From assembly GCF_022631375.1 (NCBI RefSeq), contig NZ_JALBGC010000002.1, positions 434,001 through 498,000 of the forward strand: a DNA stretch of 64,000 bases. Reading direction: 5' to 3'. This document shows, piece by piece, positions 27,261 through 35,926 of this stretch. This DNA comes from Hymenobacter cyanobacteriorum. Lineage in GTDB: Bacteria > Bacteroidota > Bacteroidia > Cytophagales > Hymenobacteraceae. Position numbers and translations under genes: made by a program. The stretch's first letter is position 1; each line of letters begins with the position of its first letter. Below the pieces are notes generated by a model. That model was not told where the DNA came from and did no database searches. It was given only the letters and a program-made list of their open reading frames with translations.

Positions 27261-29501
27261 CTACAGCAGCTTGTCAATCGTTACGGGCAGGTCGCGGACG
27301 CGCTTGCCGGTGGCGTGGTAGATGGCGTTGGTCACGGCGGCGGCTACGCCCAGCAGGCCCACTTCGCCCAGGCCTTTAATGCCCAGGGGGTTGACTTTGT
27401 CGTCTTCCTCGCTCACGAAAATCACGTCGATGTCGTGGATGTCGGCATTCACGGGGACGTGGTATTCGGCGTAGTTGTGGTTCATGTAGCGGCCGAAGCG
27501 GTGGTCCATCACCGATTCCTCCATCAGGGCCGAACTGATGCCCCAGACCACCGAGCCGAGGACCTGACTGCGGGCCGTTTTGGGGTTGATGATGCGGCCG
27601 GCGGCCACGGCATTCACCACGCGGGTGACGTGCACGGTCATCAGGTCGGGGTCCACTTTTACTTCCACGAACACGGCGTTGTGGGCGTGCATGGAGTATT
27701 TCGGCGGCTTCAGCATTTCCAGCTTGGCCAGCACCGTAGAGTTTTCGGCTTCGATTTTGGGCTCGCCGCTGGCCTGCACGAGGTCGCGCAGGACCACCGC
27801 CTGGGTTTCATCGGAACGCAGGCGCAACTGGCCGTTGGCGAACTGCACGTCGTCGATTTTGGTGTCTTTGAAGGCCGGGTTATCCATTTTCTGGGCCTGT
27901 TTCAGCAGGGCTTCGCCCAGCTTAGTGCAAGCTTCGACTACCGAGTTGCCCACCGAGGCAGCCGTCCAGGAGCCGCCTTGCAGAGGCGACTCGGGCAGTG
28001 TGGTATCGCCCAGCACGAAGGTCACGGCTTCGATGGGGAGGCCCATACTTTCGGCTGCAATCTGCGTCATGATAGTGTAGGTGCCGGTGCCGATTTCGTT
28101 GGTGCCGCTGCTCACCGTGAGGTGGCCGTCGGCGTCGAGGCTGGCTTTTACCACGGCGGGCATCTTGGAGGCATCCCAGATGCCGCCGCCCATGCCCCAG
28201 CCCACCAGCATCTTGCCGTCGCGCATCGAGCCGGGCTCGGCGGTGCGCTTCTCCCAGCCGAATTTGGCCGCACCCTCGGCGTAGCATTTGCGCAAGGCTT
28301 TGCTGGAGTAAGGGAGATTCTGAGCTTGGTCGAAATCGGAGTAGTTGCGGATGCGGAATTCGAGCGGGTCGAGGCCGGCGGCGTAGGCCATTTCGTCCAT
28401 CGCAATTTCCAGCGCGATGGAGCCCGAAGCCGCGCCGGGTGCGCGCATGTCGAGCGGCGAAAACACGTCGAGCTTGCTCAGGCGGTAGCCCAGTTCCACG
28501 TTTTTGCAATCGTAGAGCGTGCCGGTCCAGCCCACGACGTTTTCGGTGAAATCCTCGAACTGCGAGGTTTCGGCCACGGCGAAATGGTTGATGCCGGTGA
28601 GCGAGCCGTCCTCAGCCGTGGCCATAGCCACATGCTGCAGAGTTTCGGGTCGGTGGCCGAAGCTGAACATCTGCTCGCGGGTGAGCGATACGCGTACCGA
28701 GCGTTCCAACTGCAGCGAAGCCATGACGGCCAGAAACAGTTGATACTGGGGCCGCAGGCCGGAGCCGAAGCCGCCGCCGGTGTACTTCGAAATCACCCGG
28801 GCTTCGTCCTTGCTCAGCCCGAAAATCTTGCTGATGTACTGCTGGCTGTTGAAAACGCCCTGCGTTTTGTCGTACACGGTCAGCTTCTTGTCCCCGAGCC
28901 ATTCCACCGTGGTGGCAAACATCTCCATGGGGTTGTGGTGCTGGGCGTGGTGCGAATAATTCGCTTCCATGTGCGCTACACCCTGCTTCCAGCCCTTGCC
29001 GAAGTTACCGCGCGACTTCGGCGGCTTGTAGCCGGTTTTGCCCCGGCCGGGCTCGAACGCCTCGTCGATGTGCTTCACCAGCTCGGTTTCGTGCGCGGCC
29101 TCTTCGTACTCAATGTGCAGGATGGAGGCAGCGTAGCGGGCCAACTCAAACGTGTCGGCCACTACCAGCGCCACGGGCTGCATGCTGTACTTGATTTCGG
29201 CATCGTGCAGCGGGCGGAACGGCGAGCCGCCGGGGGCCACGTCGTCCTTATAGCTGCGGTCGAGGAAGGCCAGCGAAGGCACGTTTTCGTGCGAGAAAAC
29301 CTGCTGCACACCGGGCAATGCCAGCACCGGGGCGCTGTCGATTTTTGTTATTTTGCCTTTGGCAATCGGGCTGCTCACCACGTAGCCGTAGAGCAGGTTG
29401 GGCACGCTGAATTCGGCGGCGTACTTGGCAGTGCCGGCCACTTTAGCCGGGCCATCGACGCGGTTGGTGGGTTTGCCGATGTAGTCGGTGGTGTGGCTCA
29501 T
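27261..29501 (-). CDS. Xanthine-dehydrogenase-family aldehyde oxidoreductase, molybdenum-binding subunit (PaoC-like)
   Basis: The 746-residue protein is the large catalytic subunit of a three-subunit molybdenum hydroxylase. It has the aldehyde-oxidase/xanthine-dehydrogenase a/b hammerhead domain (GTAKYAAEFSVPNLLYGYVV) and the molybdopterin-binding domain (YTGGGFGSG; MRAPGAASGSIALEIAMDEMA; GTNEIGTGTYTIMTQI). The catalytic base Glu713 lies in KGLGEVGLLG. It oxidises aldehydes or N-heterocycles with water. It has no Tat or Sec signal. The FAD-subunit gene overlaps its start by 4 bases (ATGA), and the iron-sulfur gene precedes. The XdhC needed for cofactor maturation is probably the product of 8866-9999. 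Confidence 0.92.
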   Translation of the reverse strand: MSHTTDYIGKPTNRVDGPAKVAGTAKYAAEFSVPNLLYGYVVSSPIAKGKITKIDSAPVLALPGVQQVFSHENVPSLAFLDRSYKDDVAPGGSPFRPLHDAEIKYSMQPVALVVADTFELARYAASILHIEYEEAAHETELVKHIDEAFEPGRGKTGYKPPKSRGNFGKGWKQGVAHMEANYSHHAQHHNPMEMFATTVEWLGDKKLTVYDKTQGVFNSQQYISKIFGLSKDEARVISKYTGGGFGSGLRPQYQLFLAVMASLQLERSVRVSLTREQMFSFGHRPETLQHVAMATAEDGSLTGINHFAVAETSQFEDFTENVVGWTGTLYDCKNVELGYRLSKLDVFSPLDMRAPGAASGSIALEIAMDEMAYAAGLDPLEFRIRNYSDFDQAQNLPYSSKALRKCYAEGAAKFGWEKRTAEPGSMRDGKMLVGWGMGGGIWDASKMPAVVKASLDADGHLTVSSGTNEIGTGTYTIMTQIAAESMGLPIEAVTFVLGDTTLPESPLQGGSWTAASVGNSVVEACTKLGEALLKQAQKMDNPAFKDTKIDDVQFANGQLRLRSDETQAVVLRDLVQASGEPKIEAENSTVLAKLEMLKPPKYSMHAHNAVFVEVKVDPDLMTVHVTRVVNAVAAGRIINPKTARSQVLGSVVWGISSALMEESVMDHRFGRYMNHNYAEYHVPVNADIHDIDVIFVSEEDDKVNPLGIKGLGEVGLLGVAAAVTNAIYHATGKRVRDLPVTIDKLL

Positions 29502-30523
29502 GGGTTGGAGTTTTGGAAGGCGTTGGTGTCGAGCACCTGATTCATTTCGGTGGCTTGCTTGAGGGCGCGCACGATGGCGCGCTTGGCCAGCTCAATCTTA
29601 AACGTGTTGGCGCCGTAGCCTTTGGCGTTTTCGAGCACCTTGGCCGCCACGCGGCGGAAGGTATCGGCGGTGGCGCGTTGGCCGACGAGCATGGCCTCGG
29701 CCTCCTTGTCGCGCCAGGGCTTGTGGGCCACGCCGCCCAGCGCCAAGCGGGCATCCTTGATAAGAGTGCCTTCGAGCTCCAGCGCCGCCGCCACGCTCAC
29801 CAGCGCGAAGGCGTAGCTGGTGCGGTCGCGCAGCTTCAGGTAGCTGAAGTTCTTCTCGAAGCCTTTGGCGGGCAGGTCGAGGCCGGTAATTAATTCGCCG
29901 GGCTCTAGGGTGTTGTCGCGCTCGGGATGGTCACCGGGCAGGCGGTGGAAATCCTCAAATTTGATGGTGCGCTCGCCATTCGGGCCGCTCACGCGCACGG
30001 TGGTATCGAGGGCGGCCAGGGCCACGCACATATCCGAGGGGTGGGTGGCGATGCACTGGTCGCTGGTGCCCAAGATGCCGCACACGCGGTTGTAGCCGCC
30101 GATGGCTGAGCAGCCCGAGCCGGGTTCGCGCTTGTTGCAGGGCGTGGCCAGGTCGTAGAAATAGTAGCAACGGGTGCGTTGCATCAGGTTGCCGCCGTCG
30201 GTGGCCATGTTGCGCAGCTGCGGGCTGGCCCCGGCCAGAATGGCCTGGTTCAGCAGCGGGTAGCGCTTCTCGACTTCGGGGTGCCAGGCGGTGTCGGCGT
30301 TGGTGGCGAGGGCGCCGAGGCGCAGGCCACCGTCGGGCAGGGTTTCGATGGTGTCGAGGCCGAGCTTTTTGAGGCCGATGAGGTGCGTGGGGCGGGCCAC
30401 GTTTTCCTTCATCAGGTCAATCAGGTTGGTGCCGCCGCCAATGTAGGCCGCATCGTCGTGCGCGGCTTTGTCCTGCACGGCGCCCGCCACGGCGGTGGCT
30501 TGGGTGAAAGTGAAACTGTTCAT
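29498..30523 (-). CDS. FAD-binding subunit of the molybdenum oxidoreductase (PaoB-like), with extra Cys cluster
   Basis: The 341-residue middle subunit binds FAD (YIGGGTNLIDLMKENV; ATDGGNLMQRTRCYYF) and has the C-terminal CO-dehydrogenase flavoprotein domain. The insertion TRCYYFYDLATPCNKREPGSGC with further conserved surroundings (GYNRVCGILG) matches the [4Fe-4S]-binding segment of PaoB and 4-hydroxybenzoyl-CoA reductase beta subunits and is absent from ordinary xanthine dehydrogenases. It passes electrons between the 2Fe-2S subunit and FAD. Translation is probably coupled to the large subunit by the ATGA overlap. Confidence 0.9.
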   Translation of the reverse strand: MNSFTFTQATAVAGAVQDKAAHDDAAYIGGGTNLIDLMKENVARPTHLIGLKKLGLDTIETLPDGGLRLGALATNADTAWHPEVEKRYPLLNQAILAGASPQLRNMATDGGNLMQRTRCYYFYDLATPCNKREPGSGCSAIGGYNRVCGILGTSDQCIATHPSDMCVALAALDTTVRVSGPNGERTIKFEDFHRLPGDHPERDNTLEPGELITGLDLPAKGFEKNFSYLKLRDRTSYAFALVSVAAALELEGTLIKDARLALGGVAHKPWRDKEAEAMLVGQRATADTFRRVAAKVLENAKGYGANTFKIELAKRAIVRALKQATEMNQVLDTNAFQNSNP

Positions 30524-30547
30524 CTTACTAAAATGAGGAGTGAAGGA

Positions 30548-31141
30548 TTATTTCTTCGGCGGTTCAACCGGGGCCATGTCCGGCTTCGTCGCGCCAGCCG
30601 ACCAGCCTTTGTCCTCAATGATTAATCCTTCGTTATTAAGCACTTCCATCACGGCGCTCAGGATGTTGCTGTAGGCGCCGCAGCGGCACACGTTGCCACT
30701 CATCAGCTCACGCACCTGGGCTTCGGTCTTGGCCTTGCCTTCGTTGATGAGGCCCTGGGCCGAGCAAATCTGGCCCGGCGTGCAGTAGCCGCACTGGAAG
30801 GCGTCGTGGTCGATAAACGCCTGTTGCAGCGGGCTCAGTTTGTCCTCAGTGCCGAGGCCTTCGATGGTCTGGATGTGCGAGTCTTCGTGCATCACGGCCA
30901 GCGAGAGACAGGAGTTGACGCGCTTGCCATCGACCAGTACCGTGCAGGCGCCGCACTGGCCGTGGTCGCAGCCTTTCTTGGTGCCGGTCAGGTCGAGGTA
31001 TTCGCGCAGGGCGTCGAGCAGGGTGGTCCAGGGCGCAATCTGGAGGGTGTGGGCCTCGCCGTTGATGTTGAGGCTGACGGGCTGGGTGGGGGCCAGGGCC
31101 ACCGGTGGGCGGCCGAGCGGAGCTTGGGTAACTTGGCTCAT
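30548..31141 (-). CDS. 2Fe-2S subunit of the molybdenum oxidoreductase (PaoA-like)
   Basis: The 197-residue protein has a plant-type ferredoxin domain (CDHGQCGACTVLVDGKRVNSC) and a C-terminal four-helix 2Fe-2S domain (FQCGYCTPGQI; GNVCRCGAYSNI). It carries electrons from the molybdenum centre. Unlike Escherichia coli PaoA, no twin-arginine signal is seen in MSQVTQAPLGRPPVALAPTQ, so the complex is probably cytoplasmic. First gene of the operon; its promoter region is shared with the divergent two-component system and contains a 13-bp inverted repeat. Confidence 0.92.
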   Translation of the reverse strand: MSQVTQAPLGRPPVALAPTQPVSLNINGEAHTLQIAPWTTLLDALREYLDLTGTKKGCDHGQCGACTVLVDGKRVNSCLSLAVMHEDSHIQTIEGLGTEDKLSPLQQAFIDHDAFQCGYCTPGQICSAQGLINEGKAKTEAQVRELMSGNVCRCGAYSNILSAVMEVLNNEGLIIEDKGWSAGATKPDMAPVEPPKK

Positions 31142-31352
31142 AAGGGCGAATAGCTTAGGGTTTCGGGTACTGCTATTTGCCTACGGGTGCCTTTTCCCTC
31201 GTGTTTTGCCCGGCGCTGCTATTCAGGAGTCCCGGGCCAGCGTTAAGCACAACCGGACGAAGCTGGAAGGTTATTAATCAGCGAAAAGAAGGTAGTAGTA
31301 AATTTTTGTCTAATTCACGTAAACGCCCGAATCTTGCGGCTATTGCTTCCGT

Positions 31353-31386
31353 TAACGCGTTGTATTGTCAGATATACAACGCGTTA
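31353..31386. promoter_or_regulatory. 13-bp perfect inverted repeat in a divergent intergenic region, candidate operator
   Basis: Arms TAACGCGTTGTAT (31353-31365) and its exact complement (31374-31386) flank the 8 bases TGTCAGAT. It lies in the 343-base region between the divergent oxidoreductase operon (start 31141) and the response-regulator gene (start 31485). The even spacing of the half-sites suits binding by a dimeric regulator. A hairpin in the leader RNA is the alternative. The rest of this region holds no gene. Confidence 0.55.
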
Positions 31387-31484
31387 GCAATTGCTCGGAG
31401 CAAGTTCAAAACAGTTCCTGTAATCCGTTCATCAATGACCACCAACGCGGCCCGTTTTCCGAAACGGCGCTACCTTCCCGCCCC

Positions 31485-32165
31485 ATGAAAATCCTTTTAG
31501 TTGAAGACGAACCCTCGGTAGCCGCCTTCCTGCACCAAGGCCTGACAGAGCAGGACTACACCGTCGACCTCGCCGCCGATGGCCTGCTGGGCCTGCGCCG
31601 CGCTCAGGAAAACCGCTACGATTGCCTGATTCTGGACCAGATGCTGCCCGGCCTCAGCGGCCTCGAAGTGTGCCGGCAGGTGCGCGCCCACGACCCCGGC
31701 GTGCCCATCCTCATGCTCACCGCGCTAGGCGAAACCGACGATAAAATCCGCGGCCTCGACGCCGGCGCTGATGATTACCTCGTCAAGCCCTTCGCGTTTG
31801 ATGAGCTGCTGGCCCGCCTGCGTGCCCTCGTGCGCCGCCGCACCGAAGCGCCCGCCCCCAAAGCCGTCCTGCATCTGGCCGACCTCACCCTCGACCCCGG
31901 CGCTAAGCGCGTGGAGCGCGCCGGGCAGGCTATCCAGCTCACCGCCCGCGAGTTTGCACTGCTGGAATACCTGCTGCGCAATCAGAACCGCGTGGTTTCG
32001 CGGGCCGATTTGCTGGAACACGTCTGGGATTTGAGCTTTGATACCGGCTCGAACGTGATTGACGTGTACATCAATTTCCTGCGGAAGAAGGTGGACAAGG
32101 GGTTTGAACCCAAGCTGATTCACACGCTGGTGGGCATGGGGTACGTGATGAAAAACGAGGGTTAA
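31485..32165 (+). CDS. OmpR/PhoB-family response regulator
   Basis: The 226-residue protein has a receiver domain with the acidic pocket (LLVEDEP), phospho-acceptor Asp51 in LILDQMLPG and Lys101 in LVKPFAF, followed by a winged-helix trans_reg_C domain (LTAREFALLEYLLRNQNRVVSRADLLEHVW; VIDVYINFLRKKVD). The frame is open upstream to 31365, but the ATG at 31485 starts the receiver. The downstream histidine kinase is its partner. TACCTTCC ahead of the ATG may be a degenerate -7 box. Confidence 0.94.
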   Translation: MKILLVEDEPSVAAFLHQGLTEQDYTVDLAADGLLGLRRAQENRYDCLILDQMLPGLSGLEVCRQVRAHDPGVPILMLTALGETDDKIRGLDAGADDYLVKPFAFDELLARLRALVRRRTEAPAPKAVLHLADLTLDPGAKRVERAGQAIQLTAREFALLEYLLRNQNRVVSRADLLEHVWDLSFDTGSNVIDVYINFLRKKVDKGFEPKLIHTLVGMGYVMKNEG

Positions 32166-32188
32166 TTCGTGCTGGGGATTGAAAGCGC

Positions 32189-32285
32189 ACGTCATGCAGA
32201 GCGCAGCGAAGCATCTTTACTGCGCAACGCAACCAAAAATATTGGTGGTGGCGGGCAAGATGCTTCGCTGCGCTCTGCATGACGT
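32189..32285. repeat. Intergenic inverted repeat (family B) between response regulator and kinase genes
   Basis: Arms 32189-32217 and 32257-32285 are perfect complements over 29 bp (start ACGTCATGCAGAGCGCAGCG), with a 39-bp spacer. The element sits inside a two-gene operon, starting 24 bases after the regulator stop and ending 25 bases before the kinase start. Confidence 0.9.
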
Positions 32286-32309
32286 TCTCTAAAGCCAGTA
32301 ACACTGAAC

Positions 32310-33707
32310 ATGTCCATTCGCCTTCGCCTTGCTTTGCAATTCGGGTCTATTCTGGCCGTGACGCTGCTGCTATTTGCGTTGGTTATTTATTTCGCCACGC
32401 AGCAGTCACGGCGCGATGAGTTCACCCAGAGCCTGTTCAAGCGCACGCTGGTGGTAGGGCACGCCTACGTGGCCGGGCAGGACGACCGCGACAACGCCGG
32501 CGAGGAAGCCTCGTACCGGCGCTACCTGCGCCAACTCTACCGCACGCTGCCGGCCGAGCAGGGGCGGGTGTATGATGCCAAAAACCAACTGGTTTTCCGG
32601 GAAGGGCAGGGGGCGGCCCGGCCCGCGCCGCCAGCCTGGCTGGCCGAAGTGCGCCGCGAGGGCCAGGCCGTGCTGGAGCCCGAAACCAACTACCACGAAA
32701 CGGTAGGCTTGCTTTACCACGACAAGCGGCTGGGGCCGTTGGTAGTAGTGGCCTCGTCGGTAGACGAGGACAGCCGCCAGCAGCTGGCTGAACTGCGGCA
32801 GCTGCTAGCGTTGGGCTTTCTGGTGGCAGTAATGGCAGCGGGCGCGGGCAGCTGGTTTTTTGCCGGGCGGGCCTTGCGCCCGTTGCGTCGCATGGTGCGC
32901 GAAGTCGACGGCATCACCGCCACCGACCTGAGCCAGCGCCTGACCCGTACCGGCGAAGCCACCGACGAAATCGGCCTGCTCACCCAACGCTTCAACCGCC
33001 TGCTCGACCGCCTCGAAGCCGCCTTCGTGGGCCAGCGCACTTTCGTGCGCGATGCCTCGCACGAGCTGCGCACGCCGCTCACCGCCCTCATTGGCGAGTT
33101 GGAGGTGTCGTTGCTGCAGGCCGAGCGGCCGCCGGCCGAATACCGACGCGTGCTGCAAAGCACCCTCGATTCGGCCCGGCAGCTCAACAGCCTCACCAAC
33201 GGCCTGCTGCAGATTGCCCGCGCCTCCGACGACCCTTCGCAGGTGCCCATGGCCCCCGTCAGCCTCGACGACCTGCTGCTGCAGGCCCACGAGCAGCTGC
33301 TGCGCCGCCATCCCACCTGCCGCGTCGACCTTGATTTCGGGGAGGGCGAGTCTTTCATCGTGCGCGGCAACGAAGCGCTGCTGCTTTCGGCCGTGCTCAA
33401 TATTCTGGACAATGCCTGCAAGTTCTCGAAGCAAACCGGCGGCACCGTGACGGCCACGCTGGCCCGCACCCGCCAGCATCTTTCGCTGCTGGTGAGCGAC
33501 GAAGGCCCCGGGCTGTCGGCCGCCGATTTACAGCAGGTGTTCGTGCCATTTTTCCGGGCGGCCTCGGCGCGGGCGGTGCCGGGGCACGGAATTGGGCTAC
33601 CGCTGGCGGCGCGCATCATGGCGCTGCACGGCGGCACGGTGCGCGTGGAAAGCGAGCCCGGCCAGGGTACGCAGGTGTGGCTGGAATGGCCAGTGGCAGC
33701 AAAGTAA
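32310..33707 (+). CDS. Sensor histidine kinase
   Basis: The 465-residue membrane kinase has TM1 at residues 10-29, a periplasmic loop of about 130 residues, TM2 at about 166-185, a HAMP domain (RALRPLRRMVREVDGITATDLSQR), HisKA with the phospho-accepting His251 in RDASHELRTPL, and HATPase_c with N box (LNILDNACKFS), G1 (DEGPGL) and G2 (GHGIGLPLA). It should phosphorylate the regulator encoded upstream. The architecture resembles metal- or envelope-stress sensors of the CusS/QseC type; the signal is unknown. Confidence 0.93.
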   Translation: MSIRLRLALQFGSILAVTLLLFALVIYFATQQSRRDEFTQSLFKRTLVVGHAYVAGQDDRDNAGEEASYRRYLRQLYRTLPAEQGRVYDAKNQLVFREGQGAARPAPPAWLAEVRREGQAVLEPETNYHETVGLLYHDKRLGPLVVVASSVDEDSRQQLAELRQLLALGFLVAVMAAGAGSWFFAGRALRPLRRMVREVDGITATDLSQRLTRTGEATDEIGLLTQRFNRLLDRLEAAFVGQRTFVRDASHELRTPLTALIGELEVSLLQAERPPAEYRRVLQSTLDSARQLNSLTNGLLQIARASDDPSQVPMAPVSLDDLLLQAHEQLLRRHPTCRVDLDFGEGESFIVRGNEALLLSAVLNILDNACKFSKQTGGTVTATLARTRQHLSLLVSDEGPGLSAADLQQVFVPFFRAASARAVPGHGIGLPLAARIMALHGGTVRVESEPGQGTQVWLEWPVAAK

Positions 33708-33720
33708 GAACGACGGCAAA

Positions 33721-33755
33721 GACGGTCATGCTTCGCTGCGCTCTGCATGACCGTC
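33721..33755. repeat. Miniature derivative of the family B inverted repeat
   Basis: An 11-bp inverted repeat (GACGGTCATGC and complement) encloses a core CTTCGCTGCGCTCT that equals one arm of the element at 32189-32285. It looks like an internally deleted copy. Location just after the kinase stop means it could serve as a weak terminator. Confidence 0.6.
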
Positions 33756-33886
33756 ATTTTGCGGATTAATCCCGCTTTTAATCCCCTTTTAATTTCTCTT
33801 TAATTCGACCTTAATAGCGCCTCGGTAACCTTGCATTCAGAATTCCCCCCAAGCCAGATTTTCGGCTTGGCTGCACGCACAAGCCC

Positions 33887-35530
33887 ATGACCCAGGTAAT
33901 TTCTTCGCCGGCCCAAACCGGTACACCCATCGCGACGCCGGTTGCTTCTCCCGAGCCCCGGCCGAAAGCGTCGCTGTTCAGCACTATTGGGCAGGATGCG
34001 CCCTCGGGCTTGGTGGTGTTTCTGGTGGCGCTGCCGCTGTGCCTGGGCATCTCACTGGCCTCGGGGGCGCCGCTGCTGGCGGGCGTGATTGCGGGCATCG
34101 TAGGCGGCGTGCTGGTGAGCTTGCTCAGCGGCTCGGCGGTGAGCGTGAGCGGGCCGGCGGCCGGCCTCACGGTGGTGGTGCTGTCGGCCATTTCAACGCT
34201 GGGCTCGTGGCCGGCGGTTCTGGCCGCTACGGCCGTGGCCGGCGTTATCCAAATTGGGTTGGGACTGGCCCGGGCGGGCATTATTGCCCTGTATTTCCCG
34301 GCGGCGGTTATTCGTGGGATGCTCGCGGCCATTGGCATCATTCTGATTCTGAAGCAGCTGCCGCACTTCTTCGGAGCCGATGCCGACTATTTTGAGGACA
34401 TGAACTTCCTGCAGTTCAACGGCTTGAACACGTTCTCGGCCATTGGCGCGGCCATGAAGGGGTTGAGCCCCGGCTCGGTGCTGGTGGGGGTGGTGTCGCT
34501 GGTGATTCTGCTGCTCTGGAACACGGCCCCGGTGAAGCGGCAGCCCTGGGCGCGGCTGGTGCCGGGCGCGCTAGTGGCCGTGCTGGCGGCGGTGGGCATC
34601 AACCAACTGCTGAAAGCTGTGGCACCCGAGATACAGGTGCGCCCCGAGCACCTCGTGAAGCTGCCGGTGCTGTCGTCGCTGGGCCAGCTGGCCCAGGAAA
34701 TGACCTTCCCCGATTTTAACGCCCTGCGCAACCCCGCCACCTACGGCGTGGCTTTCACCATTGCCATCGTGGCTTCGCTCGAAACGCTGCTCAGCGTGGA
34801 GGCCGTCGACAACCTCGACCCGCAAAAGCGCCACACGCCCACCAACCGCGAGCTGCTGGCGCAGGGCGCGGGCAATCTGGTGAGCGGCCTGCTGGGCGGC
34901 CTGCCGCTCACGGCGGTGATTGTGCGCTCGTCGGCCAACATCGCAGCCGGCGCGCAAAGCAAGATGTCGGCCTTCATCCACGGCTTGCTGCTGCTCACGA
35001 GCCTGCTGTTTCTGGGCGCGGTGCTGAACCTGATTCCGCTCTCGGCGCTGGCGGCGGTGCTGCTGCTGGTGGGCTTCAAGCTGACCACGCCGGCGCTATA
35101 CCGCAAGCAGTGGCAGCTGGGCTGGGCGCAGTTCACGCCGTTCATCATCACCATCGTGGCCGTGCTCTTCACCGATTTGCTGAAGGGCGTGAGCATCGGG
35201 CTGGTGCTGGGCTTCTTCTTTATCCTGAAAGACAACGCCAAAGCCGGCTCTTATCTGCGCCGCGACAACTCGGAAGAGAACGCCGAAAACTCCGACGCCC
35301 CGCTACACCTGCGTCTGCCCGAGCACGTATCCTTCCTCAACAAAGCCAGCATCGTGACCACGCTGGAGCAACTGCCCACTAATAGCCGCGTCATCCTCGA
35401 CGGTACCCGCTCCGACGTCATCGACCACGACGTGCTCGAAGCCATCGAGGCGTTTCGGCAGGCGGCCCCGGCCCGGGGCATCGACCTGGAGCTGCGCGGC
35501 ATCCGGCAGGTGGCGCTGGGGGCACATTAG
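33887..35530 (+). CDS. SulP-family anion transporter, possible bicarbonate transporter
   Basis: The 547-residue protein has the SulP signature (GLVVFLVALPLCLGISLASG; SGSAVSVSGPAAGLTVVVL) with about 12 membrane helices over residues 40-450. A short C-terminal STAS-like region follows (PEHVSFLNKASIVTTLEQLP; VILDGTRSDVIDHDVLEAI). SulP proteins carry sulfate, bicarbonate or other anions, usually with sodium or protons. The carbonic anhydrase gene directly downstream in the same direction points to bicarbonate. The STAS part ends shortly after its second helix, slightly short for the family. Confidence 0.9.
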   Translation: MTQVISSPAQTGTPIATPVASPEPRPKASLFSTIGQDAPSGLVVFLVALPLCLGISLASGAPLLAGVIAGIVGGVLVSLLSGSAVSVSGPAAGLTVVVLSAISTLGSWPAVLAATAVAGVIQIGLGLARAGIIALYFPAAVIRGMLAAIGIILILKQLPHFFGADADYFEDMNFLQFNGLNTFSAIGAAMKGLSPGSVLVGVVSLVILLLWNTAPVKRQPWARLVPGALVAVLAAVGINQLLKAVAPEIQVRPEHLVKLPVLSSLGQLAQEMTFPDFNALRNPATYGVAFTIAIVASLETLLSVEAVDNLDPQKRHTPTNRELLAQGAGNLVSGLLGGLPLTAVIVRSSANIAAGAQSKMSAFIHGLLLLTSLLFLGAVLNLIPLSALAAVLLLVGFKLTTPALYRKQWQLGWAQFTPFIITIVAVLFTDLLKGVSIGLVLGFFFILKDNAKAGSYLRRDNSEENAENSDAPLHLRLPEHVSFLNKASIVTTLEQLPTNSRVILDGTRSDVIDHDVLEAIEAFRQAAPARGIDLELRGIRQVALGAH

Positions 35531-35926
35531 GCGAATGCGCGTTCCTTTTCCTTGCAATATGACTGAACAAAGCGCTGACCAACTTCCAAAGCCGCAAGCA
35601 GATGCTCCAGCTCTCGGCGCAGCCGTCACCGGCGCAATGCCGGCAGCAGGTGCCGCGCCCACGCTCACGATGGTGCGTGGCACGCGGCCGCTCATCATAA
35701 GCCGCGTGGCCAACGGCAGCCGGCATGGCTACCGCCGCCGCAGCGCGTAAGCGACTCTTAAACGGTGGTGCAACTCCCGCCGTAGAACACTACAATTACC
35801 ACGTTTCAACCACCAACTGGCGCTACCTTGGCAGTGCCTTTCTGCTTGGTCGCCCGGTTGGGCTGCCAGGCATCATCCGTTGCGAAGCTGCTTCGGCAGC
35901 CAGCTGGCGCTAAATTTTTTCTCTCT
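35531..35926. other. Region between SulP and carbonic anhydrase genes
   Basis: These 396 bases hold no convincing gene. A weak 63-codon frame from an ATG at 35560 is Ala/Pro-rich and unlike known proteins. The region probably carries a separate carbonic anhydrase promoter; TAAATTTT at 35911 is the nearest -7-like box. Confidence 0.4.

Noticed and set aside
27213..29540. 775-codon open frame antisense to the molybdenum subunit gene
   Set aside because: Its translation is biased (His, Val, Gly) and the sense strand encodes a clear enzyme.
35535..35750. 71-codon frame between SulP and carbonic anhydrase
   Set aside because: Ala/Pro-rich, no similarity recognised and no promoter; too weak to call a gene.
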